Source: Micrococcales bacterium (GTDB taxonomy: Bacteria > Actinomycetota > Actinomycetes > S36-B12 > UBA10799). Taken from it: a DNA stretch of 5,705 nt. The stretch is taken from the NCBI GenBank assembly GCA_023252115.1, contig JAHEXM010000140.1, forward strand, positions 1 through 5,705, in the 5' to 3' direction. Made by a program: the position numbers and the translations under genes. Below the pieces are notes generated by a model. That model saw only the letters and a program-made list of their open reading frames with translations. It was not told the origin of the DNA and did not search any database. This document shows, in pieces, positions 1-5,575 of this stretch (within the stretch, counting starts at the first letter, position 1; each line of letters starts with the position of its first letter).

Positions 1-264
1 GTCTCGGAGCGGCCAATCGTGGCCCTCATTCCGGAACTCGATGACTACCTAAGACCAACTGAAGCAGCGGAACGGTTTGCGCGCATACCCCAACTGCAAC
101 TGGTTCCGGTCGAGGGCGCTAAACATTTGTGGGTGGGGGAGCCGAACGTGCGAATTGTGCTTAGTGAGATCGTTCGAGCAGCAAACCCAGCGGCTTTGGA
201 TTCAACAACCGGGCTGCTACCAACTGACTGGTCAGGGTCAATGGAGAAGTGGAGCGATCTGTGA
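1..264 (+). CDS. alpha/beta hydrolase, C-terminal fragment (5' end outside window)
   Basis: The reading frame is open from base 1 to the TGA at 262-264, so only the last 87 residues are seen. The stretch PELDDYLRP (catalytic-acid Asp region, codons at 40-45) followed about 28 residues later by GAKHLWVGEP (catalytic His codon at 124-126) is the C-terminal end of an alpha/beta-hydrolase fold. The nucleophile elbow and the cap lie upstream of the window. Actinobacteria carry many such soluble hydrolases, often of unknown substrate, so no reaction can be named. About 20 residues after the last conserved helix (ending near AANP) look like a variable tail. The stop overlaps the GTG start of the next gene by 4 bases, so the two are probably co-transcribed and translationally coupled. 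A GTG at 19 is an internal Val codon, not a start. The family call is fairly safe; the substrate is unknown. Confidence 0.72.
   Translation, partial: VSERPIVALIPELDDYLRPTEAAERFARIPQLQLVPVEGAKHLWVGEPNVRIVLSEIVRAANPAALDSTTGLLPTDWSGSMEKWSDL
251..254 (+). promoter_or_regulatory. ribosome binding site that sets the SDR start
   Basis: GGAG lies 6 bases before the GTG at 261. For the alternative in-frame GTG at 249, the nearest GGAG (243-246) is only 2 bases away, too close to work well. This favours the start at 261, which also gives the usual GTGA stop/start overlap with the upstream hydrolase. Confidence 0.6.
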
Positions 265-1022
265 GTTTCAGCCTTGAAGGACGTCGCGCATTAGTGACTG
301 GTGCCTCGCGTGGAATCGGTCGTGGCATTGCTTTGGCGTTTGCCGAAGCGGGTGCTGATGTAGCGATCAGTGCGCGTGACGAAAAGAAACTCAATGATGT
401 CGCGCAAGAGATTTCTGCGCTGGGTCGCAAGGCGGTCGTGGTGGCTGCGGACGTATTCGATCGAGATGCCGTCCAGGCTTCGGTGGCATCGGCGGCTGAG
501 GTTCTTGGTGGCCTAGACATTGTGGTCAACAACGCAGGCGGCAACTCGTTCTCTGTTCCGCTTGCCGACATGCGCATTTCGGGATGGACAAAGACATTCG
601 AACTTAACGTTGAATCAGTGGTACACGTCGCCCAAGCTGCAGCACCCCACCTGATGGCATCGGGAAAAGCGTCGATGATCAACTTATCCAGTGTCGCATC
701 TGTCGGTGGTGCACCTTTCATGTCGCACTACGGCGCAGCAAAAGCTGCAATCTCTTCGCTCACGAAATCGCTGGCGATTGAGTGGGCCAGTGCGGGGGTG
801 CGAGTTAACACGCTGCTACCTGGATGGATTGAAACTGATCTGACCGAATTCCTTCGCGTCGATGACGACACCGAAAAAATGGCGTTGGCTCGAGTACCGA
901 TGCAGCGTTGGGGCAGGGTTCACGAAATCGCCGAGCCGGCGGTGTTTTTGGCCTCGGATGCTTCCGCATTCATGACTGGGCAGGAACTTGTGATCGATGG
1001 CGGCCTCACGGTTATGCCATAA
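261..1022 (+). CDS. classical SDR oxidoreductase (3-oxoacyl-ACP reductase/FabG-like)
   Basis: A 253-residue protein from GTG 261, the normal length of a classical SDR. The Rossmann cofactor motif TGASRGIG is at residues 13-20, NNAG at 90-93, and the catalytic tetrad is complete: N116, S144, Y157 (YGAAK) and K161. The C-terminus carries the FabG-type pattern FLASDASAF-TGQ-L-IDGG. Arg17 in the glycine motif and Arg39 just after the second beta strand favour NADP(H). It probably reduces a carbonyl or oxidises an alcohol on a small or acyl substrate in the cytosol. FabG-like proteins include many enzymes outside fatty acid synthesis (gluconate 5-dehydrogenase-like, hydroxyacyl-CoA dehydrogenase-like), so the substrate is not assigned. 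It overlaps the upstream alpha/beta hydrolase by 4 bases, which suggests that hydrolysis and redox act on related substrates. It ends 12 bases before the convergent LacI gene. Confidence 0.9.
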   Translation: MSFSLEGRRALVTGASRGIGRGIALAFAEAGADVAISARDEKKLNDVAQEISALGRKAVVVAADVFDRDAVQASVASAAEVLGGLDIVVNNAGGNSFSVPLADMRISGWTKTFELNVESVVHVAQAAAPHLMASGKASMINLSSVASVGGAPFMSHYGAAKAAISSLTKSLAIEWASAGVRVNTLLPGWIETDLTEFLRVDDDTEKMALARVPMQRWGRVHEIAEPAVFLASDASAFMTGQELVIDGGLTVMP

Positions 1023-1025
1023 CCG
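1009..1025. terminator. short perfect inverted repeat between convergent genes, possible bidirectional terminator
   Basis: The arms CGGTTATG and CATAACCG are exact reverse complements around a single C, so RNA from either strand could form a hairpin of about 6-7 bp. The repeat spans the SDR stop codon (1020-1022) and lies 9 bases beyond the end of the LacI gene on the other strand. No T-rich tract follows on either side, so it is not a canonical intrinsic terminator. Weak-tail hairpins are reported in actinobacteria. It could also be chance or a protein-binding site. Confidence 0.35.
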
Positions 1026-1034
1026 AGACCTTTG

Positions 1035-2021
1035 CTAACGCTGCGAGGATTCACGGACCACAAGTTTGTGCGGGACCGTGTGTTGAATTCGCCGTTTTGA
1101 TGCCATGACAGCTTCAAGAGTCTCTGCCGCGATCTTGCCCAACAATGCTGGTTGAAACGACAGATTACTGACCGGTGGATCCAGTTCGGCCTCGACCAAA
1201 CCTTCTGCTTGGGCAACCACCAGGATGTCTTGTGGGATGCGCTTTCCGGCGGCGCGGATGCCATCAAGTGCCGCTGGCGAATGACCCGTAAGAAGGTAGA
1301 CGCCGTCGATGCCTGCACGAGCCGCGTCCTCTGTTGCTTGTCTCGTGGCTTGTGCGTCCGCGGAGCATTCGAACACGGTGGCAGTGACGTCTTTCTTGTT
1401 GCACCAATCTTCGAACGCTAACCGCGCAGTCATGATGTAGTGCGCTTTGCTCTTCATGAGCACAAGTGCCGGACGTTTGCAGCCATTCTTGGCCAGGTGG
1501 TTAAGGACGTCGCGCGTGGCTTGGTCATGATTGATTGAGTTTGTACCGCGCACTCGTGGGTCATCAATGGGAGCCGAACTGATGATCGGCACGCCCCATG
1601 CGAGGCCATGCTTCATCAGTTCACGATCTGCGACTTCATCTGAACTGAATGCGGCTTCGATCGGAAGGGAGCTCAATAGATCAGCGTGTTCAGATGAAAC
1701 GACGACTAACCCGAAACCAATATCTGACACATGCTGTGCGAGTGACTCGAGCAGTTTCGACCAGAACAGATTCGGTGAATCCGTGCCGAATTGACCCTCA
1801 ACCGTTGGAAGTACGAAGCCCGCGAGTCGTTTCCGTCCGGCTCGCAATGTTCGCGCGGTTGGATTGGCTCGATACCCGAGTTTGGTGGCTGCCTTTTGGA
1901 CACGTAGGCGAGTTGGCTCCGAAATTCGACCCTTGTTGCTGAGTGCATTTGACGCGGTAGCAATCGATACGCCTGCTGATTCAGCGACTTCGACTAGCTT
2001 CACTGGCTCCTTGGTGGCCAT
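1035..2021 (-). CDS. LacI-family transcriptional regulator
   Basis: A 328-residue protein, usual for the LacI/GalR family. The N-terminus (residues about 8-55) is the helix-turn-helix, with VEVAESAGVS followed by the recognition helix IATASNAL, and then the hinge-helix region NPTARTLRAG. Residues from about 65 form a periplasmic-binding-protein-like effector domain, including the typical NHDQATRDVLNHLAKNG segment and GIDGVYLLTG. The ligand is probably a small molecule, often a sugar or sugar-like compound in this family, but it cannot be read from sequence. ATG 2021 was chosen because it begins just before the helix-turn-helix and has AGGA 8 bases upstream (2030-2033 on plus). The open frame continues upstream to 2285, but that extension has no domain. 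At the positions equivalent to LacI Y17/Q18/R22 it has Ile, Ala and Asn, so its operator should differ from lacO. It is divergent from the Coq4-like gene, its most likely target besides itself. Confidence 0.93.
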   Translation of the reverse strand: MATKEPVKLVEVAESAGVSIATASNALSNKGRISEPTRLRVQKAATKLGYRANPTARTLRAGRKRLAGFVLPTVEGQFGTDSPNLFWSKLLESLAQHVSDIGFGLVVVSSEHADLLSSLPIEAAFSSDEVADRELMKHGLAWGVPIISSAPIDDPRVRGTNSINHDQATRDVLNHLAKNGCKRPALVLMKSKAHYIMTARLAFEDWCNKKDVTATVFECSADAQATRQATEDAARAGIDGVYLLTGHSPAALDGIRAAGKRIPQDILVVAQAEGLVEAELDPPVSNLSFQPALLGKIAAETLEAVMASKRRIQHTVPHKLVVRESSQR

Positions 2022-2146
2022 GAAGTTGATCCTGACAGGCGCGAAATCCCCACGCGCGTCGATGGTTAAACGACTAAGCCATTCGGATGGGAACGCACTA
2101 TCTGTTGAGAGCGATCGGTTTCGTTGCGACTCCGGCGATGTGCGAT

Positions 2147-2175
2147 TTGCTTGGTCACAATGCACTGAGTAGCGT
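2147..2175 (+). promoter_or_regulatory. possible promoter of the Coq4-like gene
   Basis: TTGCTT at 2147-2152 and TAGCGT at 2170-2175 are separated by 17 bases. The -35 is a fair match to TTGACA; the -10 keeps only the T, A and final T (TAnnnT). It lies about 35 bases upstream of the start codon at 2211, and its -10 overlaps the operator-like palindrome at 2171-2187. This is pattern matching only and could be wrong. Confidence 0.3.
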
Positions 2176-2187
2176 TTTGAAACCGCT
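2171..2187. promoter_or_regulatory. 17-bp pseudo-palindrome, candidate LacI-family operator
   Basis: AGCGTTTTGAAACCGCT is an inverted repeat about the central G at 2179: 7 of 8 base pairs match (AGCG-n-TTT / AAA-n-CGCT). It lies in the divergent 189-bp region between the LacI gene and the Coq4-like gene, over the possible -10 box and upstream of the ribosome binding site, where a repressor would block transcription. A partial copy, CGATCGGTTTC at 2112-2122, matches the reverse complement of 2179-2189 at 10 of 11 positions and could be an auxiliary half site. Assignment to the adjacent LacI protein is inference from position and symmetry. Confidence 0.45.
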
Positions 2188-2210
2188 CGTAATACCTGCT
2201 GGAGGCGCAC

Positions 2211-3260
2211 ATGTTGGTAATGCCCGACCCAGCGAACGCTCCGGCGATTGTGGGAACCATCAAAGGTGGGATCACGCTCACTCACCCAATAACCGCGACA
2301 CAGCTATCAACGATGAATGCCGTGGCACACCAGATTCTCAAGCTCGATATCGATGTGGAAGAAGTCGATCCGCTGACGCCGGCACAGGCAGCCGAGGCAA
2401 TCAAGGATCCCGCCATTCGAAGTCAAACGGTGCAGGCGATGATCGCGTTGGAAATGCTTGCCCCGACCACCCAACGCACTGCAGAAGAAGCTAGTGGTAA
2501 CAAGCATCGCTTCCAGGACGGGACACTGCCTCACATCGAGGAATACGTACGCGCGCTTGACGTCAAACTTCCAGAGATGAAGACGCTCAACGCGATCGCC
2601 AGCGACCACGAGGAAATGATCTATCTGGACATTTTCTTCCGCACTCCAGTGCGTACCGGGCTTGTCGACAGCATCAAGGATTCAGGATTACGGAACACCA
2701 TCAAAGCAATAGGTGCTGCGCGCGGGCACGGGTCCAGCCCTGCAGTCGCCGACAAATTCAAACGCCTAGAGGACCTGCCCGAGGGAACATGGGGCTACCA
2801 ACTTGCCCACATGTACCAGGCGAACGGCTGGCTGTTTCCAGGTGAAACAGGGGGCCCACCGGAAACGCTTTCGATACACGACTGGGTGCACGTGTTGAGT
2901 GGCTATCCGCCAAGCCCGGTCGGCGAACTTCAGGTCAATTCGTTCATTCACGCTTGTTCCGAGGATCCACTGAGCTTCGGCTACATGATCTTGGCGTTGG
3001 CTGCCTACGGTTTGGGTGGATTCAATCCGGGTGGGCAGAAATGGACCACCAAGGGTGACGCATATGTTCGCGATGACGTGGGTCAGCTGTTTGCCGAAGC
3101 AGTAATGCGAAGCAAGACAGTGGGCGTCGATCTATTTGCGGTGGACCATTGGGGTCAAGCAAACAAAACTGTCGAAGAAATGCGCGAGAAGTACAGCATT
3201 CCAGCAAAGACCGTTGACATCGGAGACCCCGACCCGGGTTTGCCTAGTTACCAGCCGTAG
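2211..3260 (+). CDS. Coq4-family (HDxxHx11E) protein with long N-terminal extension
   Basis: A 349-residue protein starting at ATG 2211, with GGAGG 5 bases upstream (2201-2205). Residues about 180-330 resemble Coq4. LEDLPEGTWG at 186-195 parallels the LPEG-x-x-G block of eukaryotic COQ4. H223, D224, H227 and E239 form exactly the HDxxHx11E metal-site motif. The C-terminal W-x-n-MREKYSI segment parallels the COQ4 end (W...LREELGI). In ubiquinone makers COQ4 acts on the C1 position of the quinone precursor and organises the biosynthetic complex. Residues 1-about 180 are an extra, mainly helical-looking acidic region with no counterpart of that length in COQ4 (human about 265 residues), and I do not recognise it. 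No signal peptide is seen; 255-270 is a hydrophobic, Gly/Ala-rich stretch that may contact membrane or lipid. It lies 38 bases upstream of an SDR-like gene and is divergent from a LacI repressor. Its true substrate is unknown; ubiquinone synthesis should not be assumed in an actinobacterium. Confidence 0.78.
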   Translation: MLVMPDPANAPAIVGTIKGGITLTHPITATQLSTMNAVAHQILKLDIDVEEVDPLTPAQAAEAIKDPAIRSQTVQAMIALEMLAPTTQRTAEEASGNKHRFQDGTLPHIEEYVRALDVKLPEMKTLNAIASDHEEMIYLDIFFRTPVRTGLVDSIKDSGLRNTIKAIGAARGHGSSPAVADKFKRLEDLPEGTWGYQLAHMYQANGWLFPGETGGPPETLSIHDWVHVLSGYPPSPVGELQVNSFIHACSEDPLSFGYMILALAAYGLGGFNPGGQKWTTKGDAYVRDDVGQLFAEAVMRSKTVGVDLFAVDHWGQANKTVEEMREKYSIPAKTVDIGDPDPGLPSYQP

Positions 3261-3298
3261 TTCCGCCGCATGGAAGTCAATTCACTAGGAAGGTAAGC

Positions 3299-4168
3299 AT
3301 GGGCTGCTCGGCAAAACACCTTGTTATTACTGGCACGTCATCTGGAATCGGCAAGGCGACCATGGAAGCAGCCCTGGCTGCCGATTACCACGTGTTTGCC
3401 GGCGACCGATCAATCAAGGCGAACGAAGACGCTGACGCCGGCGGGTTGCTGACAAAAATCCACCTCGATGTCACCAATGCGGACGACATCGCCGCGGCTG
3501 TCTCAACGATCTCGACACATGTTGGTGAGGCGGGTCTTGACGGTCTAGCGAACATCGCAGGAATCGGAATCCCGGGACCGATCGAAACGCTTCCGATGGA
3601 GTCGCTGCACGCATCGTTTGACGTTGATGTGTTTGGTCAGATTGCGCTCACCCAGCCCTTGATCCCACTCCTTCGCAAAGCGGTGGGACGGATTGTGTTT
3701 ATTGGATCAGTAGGTGATCGCGTGACGCTGCCGTTCATGGGAGCACTCACGTCGGCTAAGTCTGCAATTGCGTCCTTGAACGACACTTTGAGATTGGAGT
3801 TGGCACCATGGGGGATTGACGTCGTCCTCGTCGAGCCCGGGATTATCTCTACTGGTGCAGACGATAAGTCCAAGGTCATGATCGACAAGACGTTGGCCGA
3901 TTTCACGCCCGATCAGAAGGACCTGTACGGCGAGGCGTTCAAGCGATTCACCGATTCGGGTTACCAGAAACAGACTTCCGGCAGTTCGCCTGAAGGGGTA
4001 GCAGAAGTCATCATGGAAGCATTGACTGTTCGCGAACCGAGGGCCCACTACCTCACGGGCCGCAAAGCCCATCGACTTGCTTTTATCGGCGCACTTCCGG
4101 CCAAAGTCCAGGACGAATTGAAGAGGAAGGCCTTCGGTCTGCGGGGCCGCGGCTCCGCAAAGGATTAG
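3299..4168 (+). CDS. SDR-fold protein with substituted active site (probable non-canonical SDR)
   Basis: A 289-residue protein with a strong AGGAAGG site (3287-3293) 5 bases before ATG 3299. The SDR fold is clear: TGTSSGIG at 11-18, LDVT at 56-59, NIAG at 85-88 (in place of NNAG), GSVGDR at 136-141 and the EPGIIST strand at 179-185. The overall pattern (PLLRKAVGRIVFIGS, LRLELAPWGIDVVLVEPG) is that of retinol/17-beta-hydroxysteroid dehydrogenase-like SDRs. S137 and K154 are kept, but the position 13 after the Ser, where the catalytic Tyr belongs, is Leu150 (codon CTC, motif LTSAK). The helix-4 catalytic Asn is Asp110 (FDVDVFGQ in place of the usual xxVNVxGQ). The frame is intact, so this is not decay by frameshift. 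It may bind a nucleotide and act as a regulatory or scaffolding partner, or use different chemistry. It is probably co-transcribed with the Coq4-like gene 38 bases upstream, and converges on ccr 24 bases downstream. Confidence 0.88.
   Translation: MGCSAKHLVITGTSSGIGKATMEAALAADYHVFAGDRSIKANEDADAGGLLTKIHLDVTNADDIAAAVSTISTHVGEAGLDGLANIAGIGIPGPIETLPMESLHASFDVDVFGQIALTQPLIPLLRKAVGRIVFIGSVGDRVTLPFMGALTSAKSAIASLNDTLRLELAPWGIDVVLVEPGIISTGADDKSKVMIDKTLADFTPDQKDLYGEAFKRFTDSGYQKQTSGSSPEGVAEVIMEALTVREPRAHYLTGRKAHRLAFIGALPAKVQDELKRKAFGLRGRGSAKD
4140..4159. terminator. GC-rich hairpin near the convergent SDR-like/ccr junction
   Basis: The arms TGCGGGGC and GCTCCGCA around CGCG pair over 8 positions with one G-T wobble, giving a very stable hairpin in RNA from either strand. 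It lies inside the last codons of the SDR-like gene (stop 4166-4168) and 33 bases past the ccr stop on the minus strand. No clear T tract follows, although minus-strand RNA has a few T's just before the stem. The best guess is attenuation of read-through from ccr; it may also be a by-product of GC-rich Arg/Gly codons. Confidence 0.35.
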
Positions 4169-4192
4169 GGCACCGTACGAACGACTCCCTAG

Positions 4193-5530
4193 CTACACGT
4201 TGCGGAAGCGGTTGATTTGGGTTTCGAATTTCGCCCGCTTCTCGGTGTCGCGCACGCCAAGTCCCTCTTCGGGCGCGAGACACAGAACGCCGACCTTCCC
4301 TTGGTGGCGATTTTGGTGGACTTCCAATGCCGCATCGCCAGTTTCCTCCAGCGAGAAAGTCTTCGACAGCGTCGGATGAATCATGCCCTTGTCGACGAGG
4401 CGGTTAGCTTCGTATGACTCGCGGTAGTTCGCAAAGTGCGATCCCTGGATTTTCTTCAGGTTCATCCAGAGGTAGCGGTTGTCGTATTCGTGCATGTATC
4501 CACTAGTGGAGGCACAGGTAACAATCGTTCCGCCCTTGCGCGCGACGAATACGGAAGCACCGAACGTTTCGCGGCCTGGGTGTTCATAAACGATGTCAAT
4601 ATCTTCGCCCTGGGTGAGCTCGCGAATCTTCTTACCGAACCGCAGCCACTCTTTGGGGTCTTGAGTGTTCTCGTCTTTCCAGAATTTGTAGTCCTCGGCT
4701 GCGCGGTCAATGATGAGTTCAGCGCCCATCTTGCGACAGATCTCGGCCTTCTCGGGACTCGACACAATGCATATTGGTGTGGCGCCACCGTTGAGCGCGT
4801 ATTGCGTTGCGTACGAGCCAAGTCCTCCAGATGCGCCCCAGATGAGGACGTTGTCACCTTGCTTCATTCCAGCACCGTTTTTGGAGACAAGCTGGCGATA
4901 TGCGGTGGAGTTCACCAGCCCGGGGCAAGCGGCTTCCTCCCACGTCAAGTGCTTCGGCTTGTCCATCAGTTGGTTCGACTTCACCAGTGCAAGTTCGGCA
5001 AGCCCACCGAAGTTAGTTTCGAACCCCCAGATTCGTTGCTCTGGATCAAGCATCGTGTCGTTGTGGCCGAACGGACTCTCTAACTCGACTGACAGGCAGT
5101 GCGCAACAACTTCGTCGCCTGGTTTCCAGGCCGTCACGCCAGGACCGGTTCGAAGCACGACGCCAGACAGATCTGAACCCACAACGTGATACGGAAGGTC
5201 GTGACGCTTGGTCAACGGCGAGAGCTTGCCGTAACGCTCCAAGAAACTGAACGTCGACAGTGGCTCAAAGATCGAGGTCCACACAGTGTTGTAGTTAATG
5301 GCGCTTGCCATAACGGCGACGATTGCCTCGCCCGGACCAAGCTCAGGAACTGCCACTTCATCGAAGTGCAGCGACTTGCGCGGATCTTTGTCGCGCGAGG
5401 ACATGCCGGCAAACATGTCTTCTTCGTCTTTGTGAATGGTTATCGCTTGGTAGCTCTCGGGAACTTCAAGCGCTGCAAAGTCACCCTTTGAAGTGTCTCC
5501 TGCGAGAATTGCGTCACGGATCTGCTGCAC
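4193..5530 (-). CDS. ccr: crotonyl-CoA carboxylase/reductase
   Basis: A 445-residue medium-chain dehydrogenase/reductase that matches the actinobacterial Ccr family along its full length. It catalyses NADPH-dependent reductive carboxylation of crotonyl-CoA to (2S)-ethylmalonyl-CoA in the cytosol, either in the ethylmalonyl-CoA pathway for C2 assimilation or to supply polyketide extender units. The four CO2-pocket residues known from Kitasatospora setae Ccr fall at identical positions: N81, F170, E171 and H365. The residues reported there for coupling between subunits (E151, N157, N218, K332) are also present. The cofactor-binding segment is GASGGLGSYATQYA at 232-245. The start is GTG 5530, with AGGAG 7 bases upstream (5538-5542 on plus); the resulting N-terminus aligns with known Ccr proteins. 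All key residues argue for a working carboxylase rather than a plain enoyl reductase. The gene lies 45 bases downstream of a small membrane-protein gene on the same strand; no separate promoter is apparent. No partner gene of the pathway is visible in the window. Confidence 0.96.
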   Translation of the reverse strand: MQQIRDAILAGDTSKGDFAALEVPESYQAITIHKDEEDMFAGMSSRDKDPRKSLHFDEVAVPELGPGEAIVAVMASAINYNTVWTSIFEPLSTFSFLERYGKLSPLTKRHDLPYHVVGSDLSGVVLRTGPGVTAWKPGDEVVAHCLSVELESPFGHNDTMLDPEQRIWGFETNFGGLAELALVKSNQLMDKPKHLTWEEAACPGLVNSTAYRQLVSKNGAGMKQGDNVLIWGASGGLGSYATQYALNGGATPICIVSSPEKAEICRKMGAELIIDRAAEDYKFWKDENTQDPKEWLRFGKKIRELTQGEDIDIVYEHPGRETFGASVFVARKGGTIVTCASTSGYMHEYDNRYLWMNLKKIQGSHFANYRESYEANRLVDKGMIHPTLSKTFSLEETGDAALEVHQNRHQGKVGVLCLAPEEGLGVRDTEKRAKFETQINRFRNV

Positions 5531-5537
5531 TGAATAT

Positions 5538-5542
5538 CTCCT
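5538..5542 (-). promoter_or_regulatory. ribosome binding site of ccr
   Basis: AGGAG on the minus strand lies 7 bases before the GTG start at 5530. This supports GTG initiation and fixes the N-terminus as MQQIRDAIL, in register with known Ccr proteins. Confidence 0.7.
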
Positions 5543-5575
5543 AGAGAGCCTGGCATTCGGTGGTTTTCGGCAATT

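Noticed and set aside
249..260. GTG 249 as the start of the first SDR
   Set aside because: Its nearest purine-rich site is only 2 bases away, while GTG 261 has GGAG at 6 bases and gives a standard 4-base overlap with the upstream gene.
161..721. Minus-strand open frame of 186 codons opposite the first SDR
   Set aside because: Low-complexity Ala/Thr/Ser-rich translation, fully antisense to a clear SDR gene; no ribosome binding site or domain found.
2031..2039. CCTG-A-CAGG palindrome beside the LacI ribosome binding site
   Set aside because: Only 4 bp per arm; expected by chance and not repeated elsewhere in the intergenic region.
2052..2059. ACGCGCGT perfect 8-bp palindrome in the LacI leader
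   Set aside because: Simple alternating CG sequence with no extended symmetry; weaker operator candidate than 2171-2187.
2022..2285. N-terminal extension of the LacI open frame by 88 codons
   Set aside because: No conserved domain; ATG 2021 has a ribosome binding site and starts just before the helix-turn-helix. The extension would overlap the start of the divergent Coq4-like gene.
2211..3260. Annotation of this gene as a true ubiquinone biosynthesis enzyme
   Set aside because: The Coq4 motif supports the family only; the probable host lineage uses menaquinone and no ubiquinone gene is visible.
4169..4192. AGGG...CCCT inverted repeat between the SDR-like gene and ccr as a terminator
   Set aside because: Arms of 4 bases with a loop of about 15 and no T tract; the hairpin at 4140-4159 is far stronger.
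4436..5083. Long plus-strand open frame opposite ccr
   Set aside because: It is antisense to a gene with unmistakable family identity, has no recognisable domain, and its composition looks like a shadow of conserved codons.
5531..5575. Dedicated ccr promoter in the 45-base gap
   Set aside because: No -35/-10 pair with acceptable spacing was found; only the ribosome binding site is convincing.
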